Below are positions 1 to 10,284 of a stretch of 64,000 nt of DNA, one piece after another (positions within the stretch are counted from its first letter, which is position 1; every line of letters starts with the position of its first letter). A program made the translations under genes and the position numbers. Under the pieces are notes generated by a model. The model ran no database searches. It had not been told where the DNA came from and saw only the letters and a list, made by a program, of their open reading frames with translations. Location of the stretch: NCBI RefSeq assembly GCF_937892565.1, contig NZ_CALAHQ010000091.1, positions 1 to 64,000 on the forward strand, given 5' to 3'. This DNA is from an uncultured Roseicyclus sp. GTDB taxonomy: Bacteria; Pseudomonadota; Alphaproteobacteria; Rhodobacterales; Rhodobacteraceae.

Positions 1-375
1 CTGTGCCACGACCCATGGCTCAAACTGTTTCTGGATCGCAAAATAGATGTTTGTCGCCGAGAAGAGGTGCCAGAACACGCTTGAGCGAAACCCATCTGCA
101 TCAAATATCCATGCTGCTGCAAAGCAGATCATCAGGGCCGGATATAACCGCAAGACTCTTCTGATATAGAAATTGCGTATCACGATGTTGCCAGCGCGCG
201 CCTTGGCGGTCATCAAGACATGCGTGATCAAGAATCCTGATATTACCAGAAACAGCGTTACCCGCACATATTCGGTTATCGGCGCACCGTCCCAGAAATG
301 GACATACAACACCCCGATCATCGCCAAGGTGCGTAGACCATCGAGTTGCGGTCGCCTGGTCAAATGCTCTGCCAT
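1..375 (-). CDS. Acyltransferase family 3 membrane protein, N-terminal part (runs off window)
   Basis: Reading the minus strand from an ATG at 375 gives 125 open codons to the window edge. The product starts MAEHLTRRPQLDGLRTLAMI and continues with GVLYVHFW, VISGFLIT and FYIRRVLRLYPALM. These are hallmark segments of the OafA/YrhL acyltransferase-3 family: the first membrane helix follows R-x-x-LDGLR, and a cytoplasmic R-R-x-x-R-x-Y-P element follows helix 2-3. Family members move acetyl or other acyl groups onto O-antigen, exopolysaccharide or peptidoglycan sugars at the inner membrane; the substrate here cannot be told. A Shine-Dalgarno-like GAGAAGG lies about 11 bases upstream of the ATG. 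Base composition is AT-richer than the rest of the window, which suggests acquired DNA. The C-terminal part lies outside the window. Confidence 0.88.
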   Translation of the reverse strand, partial: MAEHLTRRPQLDGLRTLAMIGVLYVHFWDGAPITEYVRVTLFLVISGFLITHVLMTAKARAGNIVIRNFYIRRVLRLYPALMICFAAAWIFDADGFRSSVFWHLFSATNIYFAIQKQFEPWVVAQ

Positions 376-1163
376 ATCTCAGTTACCTTCTCGCGCGCCA
401 TCCTTCAGCGGGATCACTCGACGTGAGTCAGAAACCAGAGATTCTCAACACTACACATTGACAATGATCAAAAGCTGTTCATTTTTTGACGAACAAGTTG
501 TTCTTTGAGTTGCATAGAAGATGATTACTGAGGCTCATCCCCTGATGGACACATAAAGCTTGGATCTGAGTGACTGTCATCCTGTTTCATTATTGCAGTC
601 ATAACCAACGTTTTTTGTTACCAGAATGGTTAGGTTTTCGTGTAATTACTTGCCAATCACGGAAATCTTCGTGCTCCGTTTGGCGAACCGCCGTGGCAGT
701 TCTGTCGATCATCCCCTTGAGCATCAGGCGTTCGGCCACAACATCGCCAAGATCTTGTATAAGAAACCGCCTGACATGTCAGCCTCGGAGCGTTCTGCGC
801 TGAACGCGTTCGTCGAACATGCAAGGGAAGGGGATTTGGTTGGCGGTCACTCTATCGACCGGCAGGCCCGTGACCGGAAAGATTTTCAGGACCGCACCAG
901 CACTTTTGACAAGAAAAGTGCCGCCGTCCCTGCAGGACCGAGGGCCTTGTCTTTGACCCCGGCAAGGCTGACGCCCTGGCAATGTCCCCCTGTAACTCAG
1001 CGCCAGTATACACAGCAAGACATCCCAGACGGTCCATGCTTGCTTATGTGGCTGGTGCCAATCCCAATTGTCTGACCGAAGGGGAATACAGGTGGTAAAT
1101 CGGAGGTGGATATCGCTAACCAATTTCCGCTTAAGAACATGTTTTTAAGGGAAAAAGAATAAA
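376..1163. other. Gene-poor, AT-rich block between acyltransferase and tRNA-Ser
   Basis: No convincing gene was found in these 788 bases. The stretch 481-540 has 22 G+C of 60, far below the surrounding core genome, while 700-1080 is nearer the genome average. A plus-strand open frame at 626-1075 contains a protein-like run (IAKILYKKPPDMSASERSA) but has no recognisable family, no good ribosome site and a low-complexity tail. It may be a decayed gene remnant. The block directly abuts the 3' end of a tRNA gene, a common insertion point for islands. Confidence 0.5.
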
Positions 1164-1253
1164 TGGCGGAGAGACAGGGATTCGAACCCTGGGTGGGCTT
1201 GCACCCACAACGGTTTTCGAGACCGCCCCGTTCGACCGCTCCGGCACCTCTCC
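1164..1253 (-). tRNA. tRNA-Ser (anticodon CGA)
   Basis: The minus strand folds as a 90-nt class II tRNA. The acceptor stem is GGAGAGG with TCTCTCC, the discriminator is G and the CCA end is encoded. The anticodon stem GCGGT/ACCGT holds the loop CTCGAAA, giving anticodon CGA, which reads the serine codon UCG. A long variable arm (GTGGGTGC..GCCCAC) follows, as expected for tRNA-Ser, and the T-arm is CAGGG TTCGAAT CCCTG. Its 3' end points toward the low-GC block at 1-1163. Confidence 0.96.
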
Positions 1254-1429
1254 GCGCTTTGGGTCAGGGTCAGTGTGCGGGCGTTTATCGACACTGGTCG
1301 GGACGCGCAAGGGCCTCTTGCGGGGTGTGGTGGCTTCACCTTCACGGCAAAGGCGCGCAGGGTGGTGGAAATCCGACCTCAAAGGGCACATCTTCCGGGT
1401 TCACACCATCCGTCGCCGGAGAGTTCTTC

Positions 1430-2341
1430 ATGACCCGTCCCATGTACCGCAGCTTTGTCCTTGCCTTGGGCGTGCTGGCGGCCAGTGCCATGCTCGCCCC
1501 GCTGCCTGCGGTGGCGCAATCGACGAACCCGCCCCAAGAGAGCCGCGCCTTGATCCCCTCAGGCCCGCTGTCCGAGGTCGCCCCTGACATCCATCAGCTG
1601 TTTGTCGCCATCGGGCTTTATGAGGTGCTGGGCATCATGTCTGCCGAGGGGCTGGCCGCGGCCCCGGATCTTGAGGCCGAATTCTTTCCGGGCAAGGGCG
1701 GCAGCGCATGGATGGCCACAACGGCCAGCATCTATTCCACCGAGCGCATGATCGCCCGGTTCGAAGCGGCGGCGCCCATCGATCGGCTGACGCCGGAATT
1801 CCGCGCTACGCTGAGCGCGTTTTTCGACAGCGCGCTTGGCCAACGCGTCGCCCAGGGCGAAATCGCGGCACGGCGTGCCTTTCTGGATCGCGCAATCGAA
1901 GAGGCCGCAACCGAGCTGGCCCAACGCCGCGCCGCCGAAGGAGATCCGCGCGTGGCGCAGCTGACGCGGTTCATCGCGGTCAACGATCTGGTCGAACGCA
2001 ATGTGTCGGGCGCGCTCAATTCCAATTTCGCCTTTTACCGCGCGCTGTCCGATGGCGGCGCCTTTGCCGCGCCCATCCCCGAAGAGATGATGCTGGCCGA
2101 AGTCTGGGCGCAAGAACCCGGGATCCGCGCCGAAACCCTTGACTGGCTTTTTGCCTATCAGATGCTGGCCTACGAAGATCTGAGCGACGCCGAGATGGAT
2201 GCCTATATCGCCTTGTCCGAAAGCCCCGCAGGGCAGGCGGTCAATGCCATATTGTTTTCCGGCTTCGATGGGCTGTTCGAGGCGATCAGCAATGATCTGG
2301 GCCGGGCGGCGGCAGGGTTCATCGCGGGCGAAGATACCTGA
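1430..2341 (+). CDS. Exported DUF2059-family protein
   Basis: The 303-residue product begins with a Sec signal peptide: MTRPMYRSF, a hydrophobic stretch rich in L/A, then an AQS cleavage site near residue 30. The mature part is mostly alpha-helical, with repeated segments such as [19 protein letters not shown] and [19 protein letters not shown]. This pattern (a helical repeat ending in F/Y..SP.G) matches the DUF2059 family of periplasmic proteins, whose function is unknown. The frame is open further upstream, across the tRNA, but the ATG at 1430 has a GGAGAG ribosome site at 1418-1423 and yields the signal peptide, so it was chosen. It stands alone upstream of rplU. Confidence 0.8.
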   Translation: MTRPMYRSFVLALGVLAASAMLAPLPAVAQSTNPPQESRALIPSGPLSEVAPDIHQLFVAIGLYEVLGIMSAEGLAAAPDLEAEFFPGKGGSAWMATTASIYSTERMIARFEAAAPIDRLTPEFRATLSAFFDSALGQRVAQGEIAARRAFLDRAIEEAATELAQRRAAEGDPRVAQLTRFIAVNDLVERNVSGALNSNFAFYRALSDGGAFAAPIPEEMMLAEVWAQEPGIRAETLDWLFAYQMLAYEDLSDAEMDAYIALSESPAGQAVNAILFSGFDGLFEAISNDLGRAAAGFIAGEDT

Positions 2342-2548
2342 TGCCCCGCGCCCCTTGCGCGCTTGACAGCGAGGGGCGTTTGAGGCAAGTGCAGGCCTTC
2401 TTCGACGGCTCGAATACGGGGCGGCGATGGAACATGGTTTGACACACGCCCCCAACAGGGGCGCGCTGTCCGAGGCGGGGACCATCCCCAAGAACATCTG
2501 CTGCGGCAGGGGCCACAGGGCGCGGGAAACAAGAAGGAACAGATTGCG

Positions 2549-3217
2549 ATGTTCGCAGTCCTCAAGACGGGCGGCAAGCAGTACAAGGTGCAGGCGGGTG
2601 ACGTCCTGCGCGTGGAACGGCTGGCGGCAGAGGCGGGTGAGACCGTCCAATTCAACGAGATTCTGATGCTGGGTGGCGAGACCAACAGTGTTGGCAGCCC
2701 GATGATCACGGGTGCGGCGGTGCAGGCCACCGTTGTCGACCAGATCAAGGGCGAAAAGCTCATCCATTTCGTCAAGCGCCGCCGCAAGCATTCGTCGCAG
2801 CGCACCAAGGGCCACCGCCAGAAACTGACGCTGGTGCGCATCACCGAAATCCTTGCTTCGGGCGCTGAAACCACAGGCGTCAAGGTCGCGATCGGCACGG
2901 GGTCGCTGTCTCAGGCAGCCAAGGACGCCATGGCGCCTGCATCCAACAAAGGTGCAGCCCCCAAGGGCGCCGCCGCCGCAAAAGCCGCCGCACCTAAGGC
3001 TGCGACAGTCGCCGCCGCTGGCGGTGAGCTGAAAAAGCTGACGGGCGTTGGCCCTGCGCTGGAAAAGAAGCTGATCGAGGGTGGCGTCGTTGACCTTGCC
3101 CAGATCGCTGGCTGGAGCGCGGCCGATGTGGCGGCCTTTGACGAAAAGCTGAACCTCAAGGGCCGGATCGAGCGCGATGGCTGGGTCGATCAGGCCAAAG
3201 CCCTGATCGCAGGCTAA
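2549..3217 (+). CDS. rplU: 50S ribosomal protein L21 with helix-hairpin-helix C-terminal extension
   Basis: Residues 1 to about 103 are ordinary L21: [18 protein letters not shown] at the start, and [16 protein letters not shown] with LTLVRITEI near the end of the domain, where it contacts 23S rRNA. L21 is usually about 100 residues; this one has 222. After an Ala/Lys-rich linker (about residues 125-155) comes a second domain, [40 protein letters not shown], which has the helix-hairpin-helix form seen in DNA/RNA-binding and SAP-like proteins. Extended L21 proteins of this kind are known in Rhodobacterales (recalled, not checked here). The stop is 13 bases from rpmA, so the two are co-transcribed. 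Confidence 0.95.
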   Translation: MFAVLKTGGKQYKVQAGDVLRVERLAAEAGETVQFNEILMLGGETNSVGSPMITGAAVQATVVDQIKGEKLIHFVKRRRKHSSQRTKGHRQKLTLVRITEILASGAETTGVKVAIGTGSLSQAAKDAMAPASNKGAAPKGAAAAKAAAPKAATVAAAGGELKKLTGVGPALEKKLIEGGVVDLAQIAGWSAADVAAFDEKLNLKGRIERDGWVDQAKALIAG

Positions 3218-3230
3218 GGAGACATAAGAA

Positions 3231-3500
3231 ATGGCACATAAAAAAGCTGGTGGTAGTTCCCGCAACGGCCGCGACAGCGCGGGTCGCAGGCTTGGCGTCA
3301 AGAAGTTCGGCGGCGAAGCCGTGATCCCGGGCAACATCATTCTGCGCCAGCGCGGGACCAAATGGCATCCCGGCGCGGGCGTGGGCATTGGCAAGGATCA
3401 CACGATCTTTGCCGTGGTCGAGGGCAGCGTGACATTCGCAAAGGGCCTCAAGGGGCGCACCTTCGTATCGGTGCTGCCACAAGCCGAGGCCGCAGAATAA
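3231..3500 (+). CDS. rpmA: 50S ribosomal protein L27
   Basis: The 89-residue product starts [20 protein letters not shown] and continues [39 protein letters not shown]. This is canonical bacterial L27 over its whole length. L27 reaches toward the peptidyl transferase centre with its N-terminal tail, and the tail is present without the Firmicute-type cleavable extension. It follows rplU in the usual L21-L27 pair with a GGAGA ribosome site, and is followed by a strong terminator at 3532. Confidence 0.98.
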   Translation: MAHKKAGGSSRNGRDSAGRRLGVKKFGGEAVIPGNIILRQRGTKWHPGAGVGIGKDHTIFAVVEGSVTFAKGLKGRTFVSVLPQAEAAE

Positions 3501-3531
3501 CGCCGCATTCCCAGACGGGGCATCGTTTCGA

Positions 3532-3566
3532 GGGGCCGGCGGATCTGCCGGCCCCTTTCGTTTTTT
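3532..3566 (+). terminator. Rho-independent terminator after rpmA
   Basis: A perfect 9-bp stem, GGGGCCGGC (3532-3540) with GCCGGCCCC (3547-3555), has a 6-base loop and is followed by TTTCGTTTTTT. It ends the rplU-rpmA unit. Confidence 0.9.
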
Positions 3567-3647
3567 GGTGACAATCTTGTGCCAATGCTGCGCGCGCCCC
3601 ACCTGAAAGGGGCGCGGCGAAGGTCACAGGGTCAGGGAGACGCAGGA

Positions 3648-4187
3648 ATGAAACAGGACATCATCATCCTTCAGCCGGTCATTGAAACCGCCCGGATGAT
3701 CTTGCGCCCGCTGCGTGCCTCGGATGTGGGGCTGATGACGCTTTATGCGGCCGATCGTCGGGTGGCACAGATGACCACCTCCATTCCCCATCCCTATCCG
3801 CCCGGTGCGGCCGAGCAGTTCGTGGCCCGCGCCACACGGCCCGACCGCACGGATTTCACCTGGGCGATGGATGCGTCCGACAGGGGCGGGGCCGAATTGC
3901 ATGGCATGATCACGCTCAAGCAGATGGACCGGGACCAATCTGAAATCGGCTATTGGGTGGCACCTGCGATGTGGAACAGCGGCCTTGCATCGGATGCGGT
4001 CAAGGCGCTCATCGTGGCCAATCCGCTGGCCAACAAGACGATCTTTGCCAGCGTTCTTCAGGACAATCCGGGTTCTGCGCGGGTTTTGACCAATGCGGGC
4101 TTCGTCTATCTGGGCGATGCCGAGGCGTTTTGTGTCGCACGCGGCGCCAAGATGGCCACATGGACCTATCTGAAACGGCTGGCATAA
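3648..4187 (+). CDS. GNAT-family N-acetyltransferase (RimJ/RimL-like)
   Basis: The 179-residue protein has the RimJ/RimL-type layout: IETARMILRPLRASDVG at the N-terminus, IGYWVAPAMWNSGLASDAVK around the acetyl-CoA binding region, and FASVLQDNPGSARVLTNAGF as the conserved N-x-x-S-x-x-V-L-x-x-x-G-F motif. It probably transfers an acetyl group to a protein N-terminus or a small amine; the substrate is not predictable. The ATG at 3648 follows AGGGAGACGCAGGA. A gene of this type between rpmA and obgE is a familiar Rhodobacterales arrangement (recalled). Confidence 0.88.
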   Translation: MKQDIIILQPVIETARMILRPLRASDVGLMTLYAADRRVAQMTTSIPHPYPPGAAEQFVARATRPDRTDFTWAMDASDRGGAELHGMITLKQMDRDQSEIGYWVAPAMWNSGLASDAVKALIVANPLANKTIFASVLQDNPGSARVLTNAGFVYLGDAEAFCVARGAKMATWTYLKRLA

Positions 4188-4262
4188 TCCTGTCGGCCCG
4201 GTGTATCGAAGGCCCGGGGGACATCTTGCCCCCGGCACCATCCCGCGCGCGCCCCTCGCTGA

Positions 4263-6466
<2,204 letters not shown>

Positions 6467-6476
6467 GGGGAAAAAC

Positions 6477-7040
6477 ATGCACGGGCTGTTTTTCGACGTG
6501 GAACCAAAACCGGGGCATATGCCCCATTATTTCACCCATGTGGACCGGCTGAAACCGATCCTTGCCCAACACAAGGGGCTGGTGTTTCTGGACCGCTACC
6601 GCCCGCTTGACGATGCGGGCGCGCTCTTGTCGCATCAGCTTTGGGCCGATGAAGAGGCCATCGCCAGTTGGCGCGCCGACAGCACCCATCGCGCCAGCCA
6701 ATCGGCAGGCCGCAAGATCCATTTCGACGGCTACCGCATCCGCGTGGGGGCCATGGTCGCGCATCTGACCCAGACGGAAAGCACAAACCTCGAGGATCTT
6801 CCGGCGGACCGTCTTCTGGTCGTGGCCTATGGCCGGGCTCCGATCCTGTTGGCACATGCGCGCGCCTATGAAAGCGTGAACAATCCCGGCCGCTTCGTGA
6901 CGCTGGCCCCGCACGGCGACCGGGCCACCGCACAGGTCCTGGCCCGCGATGCGATCGCGCAGGGCGCCGAGGATCTGCGCATCTTTGCCGTCGCGCGCGA
7001 TTACACCCTGACCGACCGCTCCGAAGCCCCGAACCCGTAG
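6477..7040 (+). CDS. Putative antibiotic-biosynthesis-monooxygenase-like (ABM-fold) protein
   Basis: The 187-residue soluble protein resembles small dimeric alpha/beta-barrel (ABM) proteins: MHGLFFDVEPKPGHMPHY at the start, then LFLDRYRPLD-type text and LSHQLWADEEAIASWRADST, where a W-x-x-E-x-x-x-x-W/F pattern is typical. The second half may be a degenerate repeat of the fold. The enzymatic role is unknown; many such proteins are heme-degrading or quinone-oxidising enzymes or have no known reaction. The ATG at 6477 has GAGGGGAAA just upstream and starts 11 bases after proB. It sits between proB and proA and is presumably co-transcribed. Confidence 0.6.
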   Translation: MHGLFFDVEPKPGHMPHYFTHVDRLKPILAQHKGLVFLDRYRPLDDAGALLSHQLWADEEAIASWRADSTHRASQSAGRKIHFDGYRIRVGAMVAHLTQTESTNLEDLPADRLLVVAYGRAPILLAHARAYESVNNPGRFVTLAPHGDRATAQVLARDAIAQGAEDLRIFAVARDYTLTDRSEAPNP

Positions 7041-7112
7041 CGCTGCCTTGCCCTTCATCTTTCTACAAATACGCCTATCCTGAGCCCTCCATCCCACGCA
7101 AAGGCCCGCTTG

Positions 7113-8393
7113 ATGCACGACCCGATCCAGAGCCAAGCCAGTGATATCCGCGCACTGATGAAGCAGATGGGCGAGCGCGCGCGCGCTGCGGCGTCGGCGC
7201 TGGCCATCGCCACGCCCGAGGCAAAGCGCCATGCGCTGGAAACAGCGGCACAGTTGATCGTGGCGCGTGCCGATGCGATCCTTGCCGCCAATGCCCGCGA
7301 CATGGAATTCGGGCGCGACAAGGGTCTGTCGGCTGCCATGCTGGACAGGCTGGAATTGACGCCCGCGCGGCTGGATGCCATCGCCCAGGGGCTGCGCGCG
7401 GTCGGCGCTCAAGATGACCCGGTGGGCAGCGTCATCGCTCAGTGGGATCGGCCCAATGGCTTGCACATCGCGCGTGTGCGCACGCCCTTGGGGGTGATCG
7501 GCGTGATTTATGAAAGTCGGCCCAATGTCACGGCCGATGCCGGTGCGCTTTGCCTGAAATCGGGCAATGCGGTGATCTTGCGGGGGGGCTCGGAAAGCCT
7601 GCATTCCTCGGGCGTGCTGGTCGATTGCCTGCGCGCGGGCCTGGCTGCCGCGGATCTGCCCGAGGATGCGGTGCAACTCGTGCCGACGCGCGACCGCGCG
7701 GCGGTGCGCGAATTGCTCACCATGACCGAATATGTCGATGTAATCGTGCCGCGCGGCGGCAAGGGGCTGGTGGGGCTGGTACAGGCCGAAGCAAGGGTCC
7801 CCGTCTTTGCCCATCTCGAAGGCATCTGTCATGTCTATATCGACGCGGCCGCCGATCCCGACAAGGCGCTGCGCGTCACGCTGAACGCCAAGACGCGGCG
7901 CACGGGGGTTTGCGGCGCGGCCGAATGCCTTCTTATCCACCGCGATGTGCTGGCGACGATCGGGCGCGATGTGATCGCGGCGCTGGTGGCGGCAGGGGTT
8001 GAAGTGCGGGGCGACCAGATGCTGCAAGACCTGCCGGGCGTCGTGCCCGCGACCCAAGCCGATTGGGGCCGCGAATTTCTGGACATGATCATCGCCGCCC
8101 GCGTGGTCGATGATATCGATGCCGCCATCGCCCATATCCGGCGTCATGGCTCCAGCCATACCGAAAGCATCCTGACCGAAGATGACAGTGCCGCCGCACA
8201 ATTCTTTGCCCAACTCGACAGTGCGATCCTGATGCGCAACGCCTCGACCCAGTTTGCCGATGGCGGTGAGTTCGGCATGGGGGCCGAGATCGGCATCGCC
8301 ACGGGCAAACTGCATGCGCGCGGGCCCGTGGGGGCCGAACAATTGACCACCTTCAAATATCTCGTGACCGGAAACGGCACGATCCGACCCTAG
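7113..8393 (+). CDS. proA: Gamma-glutamyl phosphate reductase
   Basis: NADPH-dependent reduction of gamma-glutamyl phosphate to the semialdehyde, second step of proline synthesis. The 426-residue product shows the aldehyde-dehydrogenase-like fold: [43 protein letters not shown], and the catalytic cysteine in [17 protein letters not shown]. It ends with [20 protein letters not shown], the ProA signature. A TTG three bases upstream is possible, but ATG at 7113 is preferred. Confidence 0.97.
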   Translation: MHDPIQSQASDIRALMKQMGERARAAASALAIATPEAKRHALETAAQLIVARADAILAANARDMEFGRDKGLSAAMLDRLELTPARLDAIAQGLRAVGAQDDPVGSVIAQWDRPNGLHIARVRTPLGVIGVIYESRPNVTADAGALCLKSGNAVILRGGSESLHSSGVLVDCLRAGLAAADLPEDAVQLVPTRDRAAVRELLTMTEYVDVIVPRGGKGLVGLVQAEARVPVFAHLEGICHVYIDAAADPDKALRVTLNAKTRRTGVCGAAECLLIHRDVLATIGRDVIAALVAAGVEVRGDQMLQDLPGVVPATQADWGREFLDMIIAARVVDDIDAAIAHIRRHGSSHTESILTEDDSAAAQFFAQLDSAILMRNASTQFADGGEFGMGAEIGIATGKLHARGPVGAEQLTTFKYLVTGNGTIRP

Positions 8394-8416
8394 AAAAATC
8401 CTTGAAAGGATTTTTC
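8393..8416 (+). terminator. Hairpin just after proA, possible terminator
   Basis: GAAAAATCC (8393-8401) pairs with GGATTTTTC (8408-8416) around the loop TTGAAA. The 3' arm contains five T residues, so it could act as a weak terminator or as a stabilising 3' end. It begins at the last base of the proA stop codon and is separated by CA from the next palindrome. Confidence 0.45.
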
Positions 8417-8418
8417 CA

Positions 8419-8440
8419 CGAATTTTCGTACGAAAATTCG
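8419..8440. repeat. 22-bp perfect palindrome centred on TTCGTACGAA (copy 1)
   Basis: CGAATTTTCGT followed directly by its exact reverse complement. The identical 22 bases occur again at 56801-56822 in an unrelated operon. It lies between proA and the start of the next gene, 23 bases upstream of that ATG. Probable dispersed palindromic repeat; function unknown. Confidence 0.8.
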
Positions 8441-8463
8441 AACCCTTGCCCGATGGAGTTGAC

Positions 8464-9651
8464 ATGACTGACCGCCGCAACGACCGCCCCCAGACGCTTG
8501 TGCGCCGCCATCCGCTGACCGAAGGCGTCAGCCGGGCCGTGGTCACGCCGATCCAGCCCTCTGTGGTCTATGCCTCGCCCTCCATCGACATGCTGCACGC
8601 CCAATACGAAGGCCGCGCGCAGGGCTATACCTATGCGCGGGAGGGCCACCCCAATGCGACGCTTCTGGCCCAAAAGATCGACATGCTGGAAGGGGCAACC
8701 GGCGGTCTGATCACCGGATCGGGCATGGCGGCCGTCACCGCCGCGATCATGGGGCTGTTGGGGGCAGGGGACCACATCATCGGTGCCGACCAGTTGTATG
8801 GGCGTTCGCTGCGTCTGATGCACCAGGACCTTGCGCGCTTTGGCATCGCCACGACCCTGGTCGATGTCGGCAACCCCGAGGCGCTGCGCGCCGCGATCAG
8901 GCCCGAGACAAGGATGATCTTGCTCGAGGTGGTATCGAACCCGACCCTGCGGGTGGCTGATATGGACGGCATCATCGCGGTGGCGAAAGAGGCGGGCGTG
9001 CGGGTCGCGGTCGACAACACCTTTACCACACCCATGGGCTACCGCCCCTTTGATCACGGGGCCGATATCGTGATCCATTCGGTGACCAAGCTGCTCGCGG
9101 GCCATTCGGATGTGACGCTGGGCTATGTCGCCGCGTCCGATCCCGCCGACACCAAAAAGATCTATGATTTCGCGGTGACCACAGGGCTTACGCCCAGCCC
9201 CTATGACTGCTGGCTGGCCGAGCGGGGGCTTTATACCTTTCCGCTGCGCTTCGACCGCGCCGAGGCAAACGCCGCGCGTCTGGCCGATTGGTTCGCGACC
9301 CAGCCCAAGGTGGCGAAAGTTCTCTATCCCGGACGCACCGATCACCCCGACCATGTACGCGCCAAGGCGCTGTTGGCGGGGCGCTATGGCAACATGCTGA
9401 GCATCATGATCGATGGCGATGCGGCCGCGGCCAATCGCATGGTCGAAGCCATGCCCGAGATGGCCTTTGCGCCAACCTTGGGCGATGTGGGCACGACGCT
9501 GAGCCATCCGCCATCCTCGTCGCATCGTGGCTTGACGCCCGCGGGGCGGGCCGCGCTGGGGATCACGGACGGGTTTTTCCGCATCTCGGTGGGCATCGAG
9601 GATGTTGATCTGCTGATTGCGGATTTTGAAGCAGGCCTGGCCGCCATTTAG
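8464..9651 (+). CDS. Cys/Met-metabolism PLP-dependent enzyme (cystathionine beta-lyase-like)
   Basis: The 395-residue protein belongs to the trans-sulfuration family of PLP enzymes. Visible are YTYAREGHPNATLLAQKIDM, SGMAAVTAAIMGLLGAGDH, VDNTFTTP, and SVTKLLAGHSDVTLGYV, whose lysine forms the Schiff base with PLP; SHPPSSSHRGL and ISVGIED lie near the C-terminus. Sequence alone does not separate cystathionine beta-lyase, gamma-lyase or an O-acylhomoserine sulfhydrylase, although the overall pattern favours a beta-lyase (MetC-like) role in methionine synthesis. ATG at 8464 follows GGAG; an in-frame TTG at 8446 is a weaker choice. Confidence 0.85.
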   Translation: MTDRRNDRPQTLVRRHPLTEGVSRAVVTPIQPSVVYASPSIDMLHAQYEGRAQGYTYAREGHPNATLLAQKIDMLEGATGGLITGSGMAAVTAAIMGLLGAGDHIIGADQLYGRSLRLMHQDLARFGIATTLVDVGNPEALRAAIRPETRMILLEVVSNPTLRVADMDGIIAVAKEAGVRVAVDNTFTTPMGYRPFDHGADIVIHSVTKLLAGHSDVTLGYVAASDPADTKKIYDFAVTTGLTPSPYDCWLAERGLYTFPLRFDRAEANAARLADWFATQPKVAKVLYPGRTDHPDHVRAKALLAGRYGNMLSIMIDGDAAAANRMVEAMPEMAFAPTLGDVGTTLSHPPSSSHRGLTPAGRAALGITDGFFRISVGIEDVDLLIADFEAGLAAI

Positions 9652-9673
9652 GCGGCGCGGCGGCCCGCCTAAA
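9647..9673. terminator. Symmetric hairpin holding both stop codons of convergent genes
   Basis: TTTAGGCGG (9647-9655) is the exact reverse complement of CCGCCTAAA (9665-9673). The plus-strand gene stops with TAG at 9649-9651 and the minus-strand gene with TAG at 9671-9669, each within an arm. T-runs are only three bases, so it is at best a weak bidirectional terminator. Confidence 0.4.
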
Positions 9674-10088
9674 GCGAATGCAGGGGCGATGATCCATCAA
9701 GGATGATGACGTCGAAATTGATGCCGGGCGATTGTGCGGCGACTTCGCGGCGAATCAATGTGGGGTTGGGCAAACGGTCAACGAGTGCCAGATACCTGCC
9801 GCGGTAGCCGTTTTGCGCCAGGAACCGTGCCAGATCGAGCGCATCAAAGCCGGGCGTCACCAGATTTGACAAGATCAGGACAGGCGCCGCGGGCCCCGTC
9901 AGCGCTTCGTCGGGAAGACCATCGAGGGTAACGCTGCGAATCTTGGAACCGGGCTGAAGCACGTTGCGCGGCAGCGCCGCCACCACGGCGGGCGCGATGT
10001 CCACGGCCAGCACACGCTTGGTCTGCGCTTCCGTCTCTGACCCGATTTGTTGGGCCTGAGCAAGGGCTTGCCTGTTACGTCCATTCAT
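9669..10088 (-). CDS. Small soluble protein, degenerate receiver-like fold, unknown function
   Basis: The 139-residue protein has no recognised family. After a polar N-terminus (MNGRNRQALAQAQQ) come alternating strands and helices: KRVLAVDIA, AAPVLILSNLVTPGFDALDL, RGRYLALVDRLPNPTLIRRE, FDVIILDGSS. The beta/alpha alternation recalls a response-regulator receiver or flavodoxin-like fold, but a clear phospho-acceptor aspartate with its partner lysine is not evident. ATG at 10088 has AGGGTG upstream on the minus strand. It is divergent from phoR, with a 196-base gap that contains an AT-rich stretch (10155-10205) suited to promoters. Confidence 0.65.
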   Translation of the reverse strand: MNGRNRQALAQAQQIGSETEAQTKRVLAVDIAPAVVAALPRNVLQPGSKIRSVTLDGLPDEALTGPAAPVLILSNLVTPGFDALDLARFLAQNGYRGRYLALVDRLPNPTLIRREVAAQSPGINFDVIILDGSSPLHSL

Positions 10089-10284
10089 TGTCGGCACCCT
10101 GCTTTTACCTGTGGTCCGGGACGTCTTTTCAGGCCGCGTCGCGCCGCACCATGTCTGTTTATAGCGCAAAAATTTCCTTGGCAAAGATAACTTCTGCAAA
10201 TGATACGACCACTGCGATCATTGCCAAGGTGCAGGAATTGCGTCACAGGCAACATCACACCCGATACGCACAGGGGGGCTTGGA

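Noticed and set aside
626..1075. Open frame of 149 codons in the AT-rich block
   Set aside because: Only a short middle part looks protein-like; no ribosome site, no family, and the C-terminus is unlike a protein. Treated as a possible remnant.
2364..2445. Two TTGACA hexamers (2364 and 2439) as -35 boxes for rplU
   Set aside because: Neither has an acceptable -10 hexamer 16-18 bases downstream, so no promoter is claimed.
1559..3394. Minus-strand open frame of 611 codons
   Set aside because: Antisense to DUF2059, rplU and rpmA, with no recognisable domain.
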